Below, in pieces: positions 33,935 through 42,109 of a stretch of 64,000 bases of DNA (position 1 is the first letter of the stretch; every line of letters starts with the position of its first letter). A program made the position numbers and the translations under genes. This DNA comes from DATCKG01 sp036562385 (GTDB lineage: Bacteria > Bacillota > Sulfobacillia > Symbiobacteriales > Symbiobacteriaceae). The notes beneath the pieces are model-generated. The model was not told where the DNA came from and ran no database searches. It saw only the letters and a program-made list of their open reading frames with translations. The DNA lies in the NCBI GenBank assembly GCA_036562385.1, contig DATCKG010000036.1:49364-113363 (forward strand). Direction: 5' to 3'.

Positions 33935-34141
33935 ATGGTACGTTCCACGATGGCAGGCACGGTCTGGAAGGTCCTGGTACAGCCGGGCGACCGGGTGACG
34001 GTCAATCAGGATGTGGTCATCCTGGAGTCCATGAAGATGGAGATTCCCATCCAGGCGGACCGGGACGGGGTGGTGCGTGAGGTCCGGGTCAAGCCCGGTG
34101 ACTTTGTGAACCAGGGCGATCTGCTGCTGGAAATCGCCTGA
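33935..34141 (+). CDS. Biotin carboxyl carrier domain protein
   Basis: A 68-residue stand-alone biotinyl domain of the acyl-CoA carboxylase type. The biotinylation motif ESMKMEI holds Lys34, preceded by the conserved GTVWKVLVQPGDRV and followed by GDFVNQGDLLLEIA. Start ATG 33935 follows a GGGGGGAAGG stretch. It would carry carboxybiotin for the carboxyltransferase at 37486, but no biotin carboxylase is nearby. Confidence 0.93.
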   Translation: MVRSTMAGTVWKVLVQPGDRVTVNQDVVILESMKMEIPIQADRDGVVREVRVKPGDFVNQGDLLLEIA

Positions 34142-34183
34142 GGCAAAACCAACGGCCGGACGGGCCGAAGGGAGCGGTGGTAC

Positions 34184-35551
34184 GTGCGGACAGTGCGGAT
34201 CGGCGCCGGGCAGGGGTTTTACGGGGACTCCCTCCTGCCCGTTCTGGATGTGGCCCGCTACGGGGATGTACAGTACATCGCCTTCGATACCCTGGCGGAA
34301 CTGACGCTGGCCATCCTGGAAAAGGACCGCCGCAGGGACCCGGACTACGGGTTTCCCAAGGATGTGGTTCCGATGATGCGGAACCTCCTGCCCATCTGCC
34401 GGGAGAAGGGGATCCGCCTGGTGACCAACGCCGGCGGCATCAATCCCCGGGCAGCCGCCCGGGCGGTGGCGCAGGTGGCCCGGGAACTGGAGATCCGGCT
34501 GCGGATCGCCTGCATCACCGGGCATGACATCCTCCACCGGCTGGACGAACTGGCGGCCCTGGGGGTCGAGTTCCGGGATCCGGACGGAGGCCGCACCCTG
34601 GCAGACATCCGGGATCGGGTCCTGTTCGCGGCCGTCTACCTGGGCGCCCGGGCCATCGCCGACGCCCTGGACCAGGGCGCCGACGTGGTGATCAGCGGCC
34701 GGACTACCGACGCCGCCCAGTTCCTGGGGCCGCTGCTGCATGAGTTCCGGTGGGCCCCGGACGACTGGGACCGGCTGGCTCAGGGCGTGGTGCTGGGCCA
34801 TCTGATGGAGTGCTCCGGCCAGGTGACCGGTGGCAACCTGCAGGTGGGGTGGGAGGACGTTCCCAACCTGGAGCGGATCGGCTTCCCGGTGGCCGAGGTG
34901 AGGGAGGACGGCACCTTCGTGCTGACCAAGCCTGAGGGCACCGGCGGTGCCGTCACCCTTCGGACGGTGAAGGAACAGCTTCTGTATGAGATCCACGATC
35001 CCACCGCCTACGTCACCCCGGATGTGGTCTGCGACCTGACCACCACCCGCCTGGAGCAGGTGGGGCCCGACCGGGTCCAGGTGAGCGGCACCAGAGGCAA
35101 ACCCGCTCCCGAAACGCTGAAGGCCCTGGTGGGCTTCGCCGACGGGTGGATGGGCGAAGGCTACATCTCCTTCAGCTGGCCCAAGGCGTACAGCAAGGCC
35201 AAGCGGGCGGCGGAGATCGTCCTGCGCCGGCTGGAGATGCAGGGCGTGAAGCCGGAGGAGGTCCGGGTGGAGTACATCGGCATCAACTCCCTGTGGGGAC
35301 CGCTGGCCCCGGAGCCGGAGGACGAGGACAAGATCAACGAGGTGCGGCTGCGGATCGCGATCCGCACCCAGAACAAGCGGGACTGCGAGGTCCTGGCCCG
35401 GGAATTCCCGCCGCTTCTGCTTTCCGGTCCTCCCACCGCCTCCGCGGTGGCCCGTACCCCGACGCCCCGGGAACTGCTGGGGCTCTGGCCCGCTCAGGTC
35501 CCGCGGCATCTGGTAGAACCGCACATTCAGATCACCCTGGAGGAGGTGTAG
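34184..35551 (+). CDS. AtuA-family protein (DUF1446), main domain
   Basis: A 455-residue AtuA/DUF1446 protein, a family found in acyclic-terpene and branched-chain acyl-CoA catabolic clusters. Typical segments: RIGAGQGFYGDSLLPV at the N-terminus, YIAFDTLAELTLAIL, RLVTNAGGINP, DVVISGRTTDAA, and ECSGQVTGGN. The enzymatic role of the family is unknown. Its usual C-terminal domain is missing here and is encoded separately by the next gene. Start GTG 34184. Confidence 0.9.
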   Translation: MRTVRIGAGQGFYGDSLLPVLDVARYGDVQYIAFDTLAELTLAILEKDRRRDPDYGFPKDVVPMMRNLLPICREKGIRLVTNAGGINPRAAARAVAQVARELEIRLRIACITGHDILHRLDELAALGVEFRDPDGGRTLADIRDRVLFAAVYLGARAIADALDQGADVVISGRTTDAAQFLGPLLHEFRWAPDDWDRLAQGVVLGHLMECSGQVTGGNLQVGWEDVPNLERIGFPVAEVREDGTFVLTKPEGTGGAVTLRTVKEQLLYEIHDPTAYVTPDVVCDLTTTRLEQVGPDRVQVSGTRGKPAPETLKALVGFADGWMGEGYISFSWPKAYSKAKRAAEIVLRRLEMQGVKPEEVRVEYIGINSLWGPLAPEPEDEDKINEVRLRIAIRTQNKRDCEVLAREFPPLLLSGPPTASAVARTPTPRELLGLWPAQVPRHLVEPHIQITLEEV

Positions 35552-35556
35552 CGCCG

Positions 35557-35880
35557 GTGGGCCGGAAGATCCGCCTGGTGGAGATCTGCCATGCCCGGTC
35601 CGGGGACAAGGGCAACATCGCAGACCTCTCCTTGTTTGCCAACGATGAGGCGGCCTGGGAACTGATCCGGCGGGAAGTGACCGCGGAGCGGGTGGCGGAG
35701 TACTTCCGACCGGTGGCCAGCGGGCCGGTGCAGCGGTGGGAGGTGCCCAACCTTCACGCGTTGAAGTTCGTGGTGCACGGCGCACTGGGCGGCGGGGCTC
35801 CCCGGTCGCTGCGCAGCGACAACCTGGGCAAGACCTTCGCGGCCGCCCTGCTGCGCATGGAAATTGAAGTAGAGGAGTAA
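35557..35880 (+). CDS. AtuA-family C-terminal domain protein (separate gene)
   Basis: A 107-residue protein corresponding to the small C-terminal domain of long AtuA proteins: EICHARSGDKGNIADLSLF, FRPVASGPVQRWEVPNLH, and LRSDNLGKTFAA. GTG 35557 has GGAGGAGG upstream, five bases after the main AtuA stop. The split into two genes is common in the family. The function is unknown. Confidence 0.82.
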   Translation: MGRKIRLVEICHARSGDKGNIADLSLFANDEAAWELIRREVTAERVAEYFRPVASGPVQRWEVPNLHALKFVVHGALGGGAPRSLRSDNLGKTFAAALLRMEIEVEE

Positions 35881-35885
35881 TCGTC

Positions 35886-36728
35886 TTGGCTGTGTACGTG
35901 CTCAGACCTATCGAAGTGGACGCGGAGCGAGCCCGGGCGGCGGTAGCCGCCCGGGGGTCAGTCCGGCAGCAGGCCCGCCTGGCGGGCGTGCTCGGCGCCC
36001 CGGCGCCGGACCGGGGCGTGGTGGCGGAACTGGAACGCTTGCAGAACGCGGACGGCGGGTTTCCGGAGGGAGATGAACCCGGGGCGCCCAGCAGCGTGGG
36101 GGCTACCTGCCGGGTGCTGGCTCAACTTCGGCAGATGCCGCCCCTGGCGGGTTCGCCCATGGCCTCCCGGGCGGTCTCCTACCTGCGCCGGTGCCAGGAG
36201 TTCGACGGATCCTGGCGGCTGGGCAGAGAGGAGATCGCTCTGACAGCCTGGGCAGCGTACACCATCTGCATCCAGGATCCCACCCATACGGATCCGCCTT
36301 CCCGGGCTTCCGCCTGGCTCCGGCGGCGGCTGAGCCAGGGCGATGCGGCAGCGGAGCTTCCTTCCCGGGTGCTGGCCATGGTCTGGGCCCTGTGGGTTGC
36401 CCTGCATGGGCAGGCGGATCCGGAGGCCCGGCGTGTCTTCGGGATTCTGGACCGGAGGGAGATGGCGGCTTCCGACCTGGCCCTCTGGTTGCTGCTCGCG
36501 ATGGAAGTGGGGGCCGGCGGAGCCTATCTCCTGCCCCTGGCCCGGCGGCTGGGAGAACTGGCGGCCCTGCAGCAGCCCGACGGCCTCTGGCCCGCCGCGG
36601 GTGGGGATCCCGTGGAAACCACCCTGACCGCCCTGTGGGCGTTCCGCCTGAGCGGTCTGATTCAGGAGGGGGAAAGCGGCGGTGGAGTGGGTAGCGGTAG
36701 AGCGGAAGGAACAGGTGGCCCTGGTTGA
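35886..36728 (+). CDS. Alpha/alpha-toroid protein (prenyltransferase/squalene-cyclase-like repeats)
   Basis: A 280-residue protein with several repeat units of the terpenoid-cyclase/prenyltransferase toroid type: LERLQNADGGFPEG, YLRRCQEFDGSWRLG with AWAAYTICI, and LAALQQPDGLWPAAGGDPVETTLTALWAF. These are QW-like repeats, as in squalene-hopene cyclases, but the protein is far shorter and the DxDD-type cyclase motif is absent, so cyclase activity is not supported. The start is TTG 35886; the C-terminus overlaps the next gene by 47 bases. Its place in an acyl-CoA operon is unexplained. Confidence 0.7.
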   Translation: MAVYVLRPIEVDAERARAAVAARGSVRQQARLAGVLGAPAPDRGVVAELERLQNADGGFPEGDEPGAPSSVGATCRVLAQLRQMPPLAGSPMASRAVSYLRRCQEFDGSWRLGREEIALTAWAAYTICIQDPTHTDPPSRASAWLRRRLSQGDAAAELPSRVLAMVWALWVALHGQADPEARRVFGILDRREMAASDLALWLLLAMEVGAGGAYLLPLARRLGELAALQQPDGLWPAAGGDPVETTLTALWAFRLSGLIQEGESGGGVGSGRAEGTGGPG

Positions 36729-37452
36729 GATCCGCAACGGAGAGCGGCAGAACGCCCTGTCCCGGCAGGTGGTGGCCGGCCTGCAGCGGGCCTTTCAGGA
36801 GCTGGCGGTGGACCAGGAGGTTCGGGCGGTGATCCTGCACGGGGGCGATTCCCGCTCCTTCTGCGCCGGTGCGGATCTGAAGGAGCGGCAGGGTCTTTCC
36901 GAGGCGGAGGTGCTTGCCACGGTGCACCAGCTTCGGGAGACCGTCAACCTGGTGGCACGGCTGCCGGTGCCGACCATCGCGGCGGTGCACGGTGCGGCCC
37001 TGGGGGGCGGCTGTGAACTGGCGCTGGCCTGCGACCTGCGGGTCCTCTCGGAGGACGCGGTGATGGGGCTGACGGAACTCTCCTGGGGAATCATTCCGGG
37101 GGCCGGAGGGACGGTCCGGCTGCCGGCCCTGGTGGGACAGGCCCGGGCCCGGGAACTGATCTTCACCGCTCGGCGGATCTCGGCCCGGGAGGCGCTGGAG
37201 ATGGGGCTGGCCAACCGGGTGGTGCCCCGGGAGGAACTGCTCTCCACAGCCTGGGAACTGGCTCAGCAGATTGCCGCTCAGGCACCGCTGGCGGTGCGCG
37301 CAGCCAAACGGGCGCTGCTGGCCGGCCTGAATGAGCCCGCCGGACTGGCCGCGGAGTGGCAGGAGTACCAGTCCATCATCCCCACTCAGGACCGGCTGGA
37401 AGGCCTGCGGGCCTTTGCGGAGAAGCGACGGCCTGTGTACCAGGGCCGGTGA
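36682..37452 (+). CDS. Enoyl-CoA hydratase/isomerase
   Basis: A 256-residue crotonase. AVHGAALGGGCELALACDL forms the oxyanion hole and carries the first catalytic Glu (in GGGCEL); the second Glu is in GLTELSWGIIPGAGG. Both catalytic glutamates being present supports hydratase activity. GTG 36682 lies within the toroid gene, overlapping by 47 bases, with GGAGGGGG upstream. Substrate is not determined; a methylglutaconyl-CoA or other branched enoyl-CoA role would fit the neighbouring carboxyltransferase. Confidence 0.92.
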   Translation: MEWVAVERKEQVALVEIRNGERQNALSRQVVAGLQRAFQELAVDQEVRAVILHGGDSRSFCAGADLKERQGLSEAEVLATVHQLRETVNLVARLPVPTIAAVHGAALGGGCELALACDLRVLSEDAVMGLTELSWGIIPGAGGTVRLPALVGQARARELIFTARRISAREALEMGLANRVVPREELLSTAWELAQQIAAQAPLAVRAAKRALLAGLNEPAGLAAEWQEYQSIIPTQDRLEGLRAFAEKRRPVYQGR

Positions 37453-37485
37453 TGCAGCCCTTGGACAGGATGGGGGAGGGAGGCG

Positions 37486-39021
37486 ATGCGGAAGGTGAGT
37501 CTGAACGAGACCGTAAAGGTCCACGAGGCGCGCATCAAGCAGGGGGGCGCGCCCCGATACCATGAACAGGCGGCCAGGCAGGGCAAGCTCTTCGTCCGGG
37601 AGCGCATCCGGACGCTGGTGGACGAGGGCTCCTTTGTGGAGGACGGACTCTTTGCCAACTGCCTGGCGCCGGATCTGCCGGCCGACGGGGTGGTGACAGG
37701 TCTCGCCCGCATCGAGGGCCGTCCCGTGGCCATTATGGCCAACGACTCCACCGTGAAGGCGGGTTCGTGGGGCGCCCGGACGGTGGAGAAGATCCTGCGG
37801 ATCCAGGAGACGGCGGAGCGGCTGAGGATCCCTCTGTTCTACCTGGTGGACTCCGCCGGCGCCCGGATCACCGACCAGGTGTCGATGTTTCCCGGGCGCC
37901 GGCACGCGGGGCGGATCTTCTACAATCAGGTCCGCCTCAGCGGCCTGGTTCCGCAGATCTGCCTCCTCTTCGGCCCCAGCGCCGCCGGCGGCGCGTACAT
38001 CCCGGCCTTCTGCGACGTCGTCTTTATGGTGGAAGGAAACGCCTCCATGTACCTGGGTTCCCCCCGCATGGCAGAGATGGTGATCGGCGAGAAGGTTACC
38101 CTGGAGGAGATGGGGGGCGCCCGGATGCACTGCACCGTCTCCGGGTGCGGCGATGTGCTCTGCCAGAGCGAGGAGGAGGCGATCCGTCTCGCCCGCCGCT
38201 ACCTTTCCTACTTCCCCTCCCATGCCGGAGAGAAGCCGCCGGGCGCTACGCCGGCGGATCCAGTGCCAGGCCGTTCCCTGGAGGAGATCGTTCCGGAGAA
38301 CCAGAACGCTCCCTTTGACATGTACGAACTGATCGACCGCATCGTGGATGCCGGCTCGTTTTTCGAGATCAAGCGGCTCTTTGCGCCGGAGGTCATCACC
38401 GGTCTGGCCCGCATCGAGGGGCGGACCGTGGGGATCGTGGCCAATCAGCCCCGGGTAAAGGGCGGCGTGCTGTTCGTCGACTCCGCGGACAAGGCCGCGC
38501 GCTTTATCTGGCTGTGCGACGCGTTCCAGATTCCCCTCCTCTTCCTGGCCGATGTCCCCGGATTCATGATCGGCACCGCAGTGGAACGGCAGGGCATCAT
38601 CCGGCATGGTGCGAAGTTGATTTCGGCGGTCAGTGAGGCGACGGTTCCCCGCATCTGCGTGGTGGTGCGGAAAGCTTATGGGGCCGGTCTGTATGCCATG
38701 TCCGGTCCGGGTTTTGAACCCTCCTGTACCTTGGCGCTGCCCACCGCCTCCATTGCGGTGATGGGGCCCGAGGCTGCGGTCAATGCGGTCTATGCGAATA
38801 AAATTGCGGAACTGCCGCCGGAGGAGCGGCCGGCTTACGTGGCCAAGCTTCGGGAAGAGTACAGCCGAGATATCGACATCTTCCGGTTGGCCTCCGAGCA
38901 GATCGTGGATGCGATCATTCCGTTTGAACGGCTCCGGTTTGAACTGGCGGCCCGGTTTGCCTATTACGAGACCACGGAAGTCGCGCGCCCGGCCAAGAAG
39001 CATGGTGTGACGCCCGTATAG
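37486..39021 (+). CDS. Acyl-CoA carboxylase carboxyltransferase subunit
   Basis: A 511-residue carboxyltransferase of the PccB/MccB/GcdA type: FYLVDSAGARITDQ and FGPSAAGGAYIPAF in the first half, and LFLADVPGFMIGTAVERQGIIRHG with VRKAYGAGLYAMSG in the second. Propionyl-, methylcrotonyl- and geranyl-CoA enzymes share these motifs, so substrate is not assigned. Start ATG 37486. A strong hairpin follows, ending the operon. Confidence 0.92.
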   Translation: MRKVSLNETVKVHEARIKQGGAPRYHEQAARQGKLFVRERIRTLVDEGSFVEDGLFANCLAPDLPADGVVTGLARIEGRPVAIMANDSTVKAGSWGARTVEKILRIQETAERLRIPLFYLVDSAGARITDQVSMFPGRRHAGRIFYNQVRLSGLVPQICLLFGPSAAGGAYIPAFCDVVFMVEGNASMYLGSPRMAEMVIGEKVTLEEMGGARMHCTVSGCGDVLCQSEEEAIRLARRYLSYFPSHAGEKPPGATPADPVPGRSLEEIVPENQNAPFDMYELIDRIVDAGSFFEIKRLFAPEVITGLARIEGRTVGIVANQPRVKGGVLFVDSADKAARFIWLCDAFQIPLLFLADVPGFMIGTAVERQGIIRHGAKLISAVSEATVPRICVVVRKAYGAGLYAMSGPGFEPSCTLALPTASIAVMGPEAAVNAVYANKIAELPPEERPAYVAKLREEYSRDIDIFRLASEQIVDAIIPFERLRFELAARFAYYETTEVARPAKKHGVTPV

Positions 39022-39027
39022 GATGAA

Positions 39028-39057
39028 ACGACCCCGGGACGGCTGTCCCGGGGTCGT
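39028..39057. terminator. Hairpin after the carboxyltransferase gene
   Basis: ACGACCCCGGGAC (39028-39040) and GTCCCGGGGTCGT (39045-39057) form a perfect 13-base stem with a 4-base loop. No T-run follows on the plus strand. It also lies just past the stop of the convergent small membrane protein gene. Confidence 0.7.
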
Positions 39058-39080
39058 CCAGCGCAAGGGATGCCGGAGGG

Positions 39081-39257
39081 TCAGACGCGGCCCAGAAGGA
39101 GCGTCAACAGCCAATCCAGGCCATAGTAAAGCCCCACCAGGATGGCCAAGGTCAGGGCCAGCACCGCCAGGCGGCGCGCCCGGTAAACCCGCTGGTTTCG
39201 TTTGGTTCTCCGACGGGGACGGGACGTGTGCTTGGAATTGCGGGAACGGCTCGCCAC
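39081..39257 (-). CDS. Small basic single-pass membrane protein
   Basis: A 58-residue protein with a very basic N-terminus (RSRNSKHTSRPRRRTKRNQR) and one hydrophobic helix (LAVLALTLAILVGLYYGL) near the C-terminus. GTG at 39257 has GGGAGG eight bases upstream on the minus strand. A TATAAT box on the minus strand at 39291-39296 lies about 35 bases upstream, which makes a real gene more likely. No family is recognised. The ATG at 39290 would add eleven residues. Confidence 0.55.
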   Translation of the reverse strand: MASRSRNSKHTSRPRRRTKRNQRVYRARRLAVLALTLAILVGLYYGLDWLLTLLLGRV

Positions 39258-39290
39258 CGCGTTCGCCTCCCTGACTGCTTCACTAATCAC

Positions 39291-39296
39291 ATTATA
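39291..39296 (-). promoter_or_regulatory. Minus-strand -10 box for the small membrane protein gene
   Basis: On the minus strand this reads TATAAT, a consensus -10. The best -35 at 17 bases (39314-39319, TTCCTA) is weak. Transcription would start about 25-30 bases before the GTG start. Confidence 0.45.
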
Positions 39297-39548
39297 TCGG
39301 CTTTGGTAGAGTATAGGAACGTACCGGCTGGGAAGAATTCCCGAGAGATGGGGCTGCTGCCGTTAGCACCTATGGGCAGCCCGACATGATGCTTTTGGGC
39401 CCAATGGTTCGCAGTGGCAGCACCAGGGCAGGAGGCCGGCAGTGCGGGGGCGAACAGCCCACCCATAGGCCTTGGGCTCCGGCCGCAGGCCGCGATCAGT
39501 CACGCCGTCATATCATGAGGGAAGACGCTACAGGTAGGAGGCCAGTCT

Positions 39549-40862
39549 ATGCAGTGGGTTCGCATCAACCAATTGCCTGACTTCGTGGGACAAGACGTGG
39601 AATTGCGGGGATGGGTCTACAATTACCGCTCCAGCGGCAAGATCCAATTCATCATCCTCCGGGATGGTACCGGGATTTGCCAGGCGGTCCTGTTTATCAA
39701 GGATGTGCCTCCTGAGGTGTTTGAGACCGGCAAGCGGCTCACACAGGAGTCTTCGGTGATCGTGCGGGGCACCGTCCGCCAGGACGAACGGGCGCCCGGC
39801 GGCTACGAGATCGGAGTCAAGGACCTGGAGGTTATCCAGATTGCCGAGGAATACCCCATCACGCCCAAGGAGCATGGGGTAGAATTCCTCATGGATCACC
39901 GGCACCTCTGGATTCGGACGCCCCGGCAGGCGGCGATTCTGCGGATTCGCAACGAGATCACCATGGCGATCCACCAGTTCCTGCAGGAGCGGGGGTTCGT
40001 GCTGACTGAGGCGCCGATCCTGATGGGCACCTCCGCGGAGGGGGGCGCGACCCTCTTTGAGACTCGCTACGTCAATGGCGAACCGGCCTTCCTGAGCCAG
40101 TCGGGCCAACTCTACGTGGAAGCCACCGCCATGGCCCTGGGCCGGGTTTACACCTTCGGTCCCGCGTTCCGGGCGGAAAAGTCCAAGACCCGGCGCCACC
40201 TCATCGAGTTCTGGATGGTGGAGCCGGAGATGGCCTTCTGCACCCACGAGGAGAACATGCGGATCCAGGAGGAGATGGTGACCTACATCGTGCGGCGGGT
40301 GCTGGAGCGCCGGGCGGATGACCTGGAGCGCATCGGCCGGGATCCCGCGCCGCTGGAGAGGGTTCAGCCGCCGTTCCCCCGGATTACGTATACCGAGGCC
40401 GTGGAGATGCTTCGGAAACTGCACAAGCCGGAAGACGAGTGGCAGCCCATCGAATGGGGCGAGGACTTCGGTGCTCCCCATGAGGTGGTCATTTCCCAGC
40501 AGTTTGACCGGCCCGTTTTCGTGGAGAAGTTCCCGGTGAAGGTCAAGGCCTTCTACATGCAGCCGGACCCGGAGAATCCGGAGGTGGTCCTGGGGGCGGA
40601 TCTGCTGGCACCAGAGGGGTACGGCGAAATCATCGGCGGCTCCGAGCGCATCCACGATCCGGCCTTACTGGAGCAGCGGTTCCGGGAGTACGGGCTTGAT
40701 CCCAAGACCTACGCGTGGTACATGGACCTCCGGCGGTATGGCACCGTGCCCCATGCCGGCTTTGGCCTCGGCATCGAGCGGACGGTGGCCTGGATCTGCG
40801 GGCTGGAGCACGTCCGGGAGACCATTCCCTTCGCCCGGCTGCTGAACCGGATCTATCCATAA
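39549..40862 (+). CDS. asnS: Asparaginyl-tRNA synthetase
   Basis: Class IIb synthetase of 437 residues. N-terminal OB-fold (VELRGWVYNYRSSGKIQFIILRDG) binds the anticodon; the catalytic core has motif 2 (FRAEKSKTRRHLIEFWMVEPE) and motif 3 (GFGLGIERTVAWICGL). ATG 39549 is preceded by AGGAGG. The leader upstream (39297-39548) is GC-rich and can form the hairpin GGGCTGC (39351-39357) with GCAGCCC (39376-39382), but I saw no T-box consensus in it. Confidence 0.95.
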   Translation: MQWVRINQLPDFVGQDVELRGWVYNYRSSGKIQFIILRDGTGICQAVLFIKDVPPEVFETGKRLTQESSVIVRGTVRQDERAPGGYEIGVKDLEVIQIAEEYPITPKEHGVEFLMDHRHLWIRTPRQAAILRIRNEITMAIHQFLQERGFVLTEAPILMGTSAEGGATLFETRYVNGEPAFLSQSGQLYVEATAMALGRVYTFGPAFRAEKSKTRRHLIEFWMVEPEMAFCTHEENMRIQEEMVTYIVRRVLERRADDLERIGRDPAPLERVQPPFPRITYTEAVEMLRKLHKPEDEWQPIEWGEDFGAPHEVVISQQFDRPVFVEKFPVKVKAFYMQPDPENPEVVLGADLLAPEGYGEIIGGSERIHDPALLEQRFREYGLDPKTYAWYMDLRRYGTVPHAGFGLGIERTVAWICGLEHVRETIPFARLLNRIYP

Positions 40863-41043
40863 GCATCAACCCCCCGCCGGCCGGAACCTAACCTACCGAG
40901 GTGGGACCGCATGGGCCGGTTGGTCCTTCCGTAGCCCGATACCTTTGGGTCAGGGTTGGGTTACCTTGGGTGGGAGGAGTTCTTCCCTCCGTGGAGAAGA
41001 GAAATTTAAAAAGGACTTTGCAATCATGTTCAAATTTCAGCAG

Positions 41044-41056
41044 CCGATAATATCGG
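41044..41056. repeat. Short palindrome upstream of the RodZ-like gene
   Basis: CCGATAATATCGG, two perfect 6-base arms around one base, 20 bases before the start of the RodZ-like gene. It could be an operator or a -10 region (GATAAT). Confidence 0.3.
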
Positions 41057-41075
41057 ATAACGGAGGGATGCAGCC

Positions 41076-42020
41076 GTGGAGGAAATCGGCCGCCGGCTGC
41101 GGGCAGCTAGGGAAGCTAAGGGAATAACCCTCGAGCAAGCCGAGGAGGATACCAAGATCCGGCGAAAGTACCTGCTGGCCCTCGAGGCCGGTCGGGAGGC
41201 TGACATCCCGGGGGAGGTCTACGTCAAGGGCTTTCTCCGTTCCTATGGCAACTACCTGGGGCTCGATGGCCCGGCCCTGGTGGAAGAGTACAAGCGCATC
41301 AAGCTGAAGGAAGCGATGGAGAGGGTGGCCGGCGAGGGGCAGCCGGGGGAGGGAACCACCGGCGAGCCCTCCGCCGCGCGGCGACAGAGGCGCCAGGCCC
41401 AGCGGCAGGCCGGCAGCCTTGAGGGGGAGGCGAACGGATCCACCAGCACGGAGCTCCTTCGCCGTCCCCTCAGCGCCCGGTCCCTGTCCCGGGATTCCTC
41501 CCGAACGCTGTGGCGATCCCTGACCCTTCTGGTAGTGGCGCTGATTCTGATCGGTGGCATCTGGGCTGTCTACCGAAAGCTCGCTGCATCGCCCTCCACC
41601 ACGCCGCTGGATCAAGGGGGCGGGGCAGCGGTTCAGCCCGCGGAGACGCCCTCCGCGGGCGGCGAACAGGAGACGGAGGAGCAGACGGGATCCGAAGACG
41701 ACTCCGAAGCGCAGCCTCTGGTGTGGATGGAGCAGGGACAGGATAAGAGGACCGTCATCTTCCACGTGGCCGCCTCGGAAGCGGAGGTTACATTCGAGTT
41801 TGGTCAGGGCCGGGTTTGGCTGGAAGCGTTCAGCGACGGCAAAATGGTGTTCAGCCGTGAATTGCCGGCCGGCGCAAAGGATCCCCTGGTATTGAAGGGC
41901 CGGAAAGTGGAGGTCAATGTGGGCAACATGGTGGGCACCAGCGTGGTGGTCAACGGTGTCCGCTTCGAAAGGCCGTTGGAGGGCGGGCCCTACTGGCTGA
42001 TTTTCCAGGCAGAATCGTAA
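41076..42020 (+). CDS. RodZ-like helix-turn-helix membrane protein
   Basis: A 314-residue protein with the RodZ architecture: N-terminal HTH-25 Xre domain (EEIGRRLRAAREAKGITLEQAEEDTKIRRKYL, residues 1-70), basic/low-complexity linker, one membrane helix near residues 148-165 (LTLLVVALILIGGIWAVY), a Gly/Glu/Thr-rich spacer and a C-terminal DUF4115-like beta domain with VIFHVAASEAEVTFEF and GTSVVVNGVRF. RodZ links MreB to cell-wall synthesis. GTG 41076 has GGAGGG (41062-41067) eight bases upstream. Confidence 0.85.
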   Translation: MEEIGRRLRAAREAKGITLEQAEEDTKIRRKYLLALEAGREADIPGEVYVKGFLRSYGNYLGLDGPALVEEYKRIKLKEAMERVAGEGQPGEGTTGEPSAARRQRRQAQRQAGSLEGEANGSTSTELLRRPLSARSLSRDSSRTLWRSLTLLVVALILIGGIWAVYRKLAASPSTTPLDQGGGAAVQPAETPSAGGEQETEEQTGSEDDSEAQPLVWMEQGQDKRTVIFHVAASEAEVTFEFGQGRVWLEAFSDGKMVFSRELPAGAKDPLVLKGRKVEVNVGNMVGTSVVVNGVRFERPLEGGPYWLIFQAES

Positions 42021-42056
42021 GGGACTCGGCAGAAGCAGCCGGGTCCCGGCTTTTTT
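42021..42056 (+). terminator. Terminator after the RodZ-like gene
   Basis: GGGACTCGGC (42021-42030) pairs with GCCGGGTCCC (42038-42047), with one mismatch, followed by GGC and TTTTTT (42051-42056). Confidence 0.9.
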
Positions 42057-42109
42057 GTGCCGCATAGCGGGCTCTTTCCCTGCCTCATACTACGGCAGGA
42101 GGTGTCGCC

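Noticed and set aside
36103..39114. 1003-codon minus-strand reading frame
   Set aside because: It lies antisense to the toroid, enoyl-CoA hydratase and carboxyltransferase genes. Long open frames on the opposite strand are expected in high-GC DNA. Its composition (Gly/His/Pro/Arg-rich) matches no protein family.
39369..39469. Eight-base long-range pairing (CCTATGGG with CCCATAGG) in the asnS leader
   Set aside because: An eight-base match over 250 bases is likely by chance; the flanks do not extend it.
40900..40911. GGTGGGACCGCA, similar to the T-box antiterminator core
   Set aside because: It is only about 40 bases downstream of asnS, with no Stem I or specifier structure upstream and no terminator after it. 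The next gene is not an amino-acid or synthetase gene.
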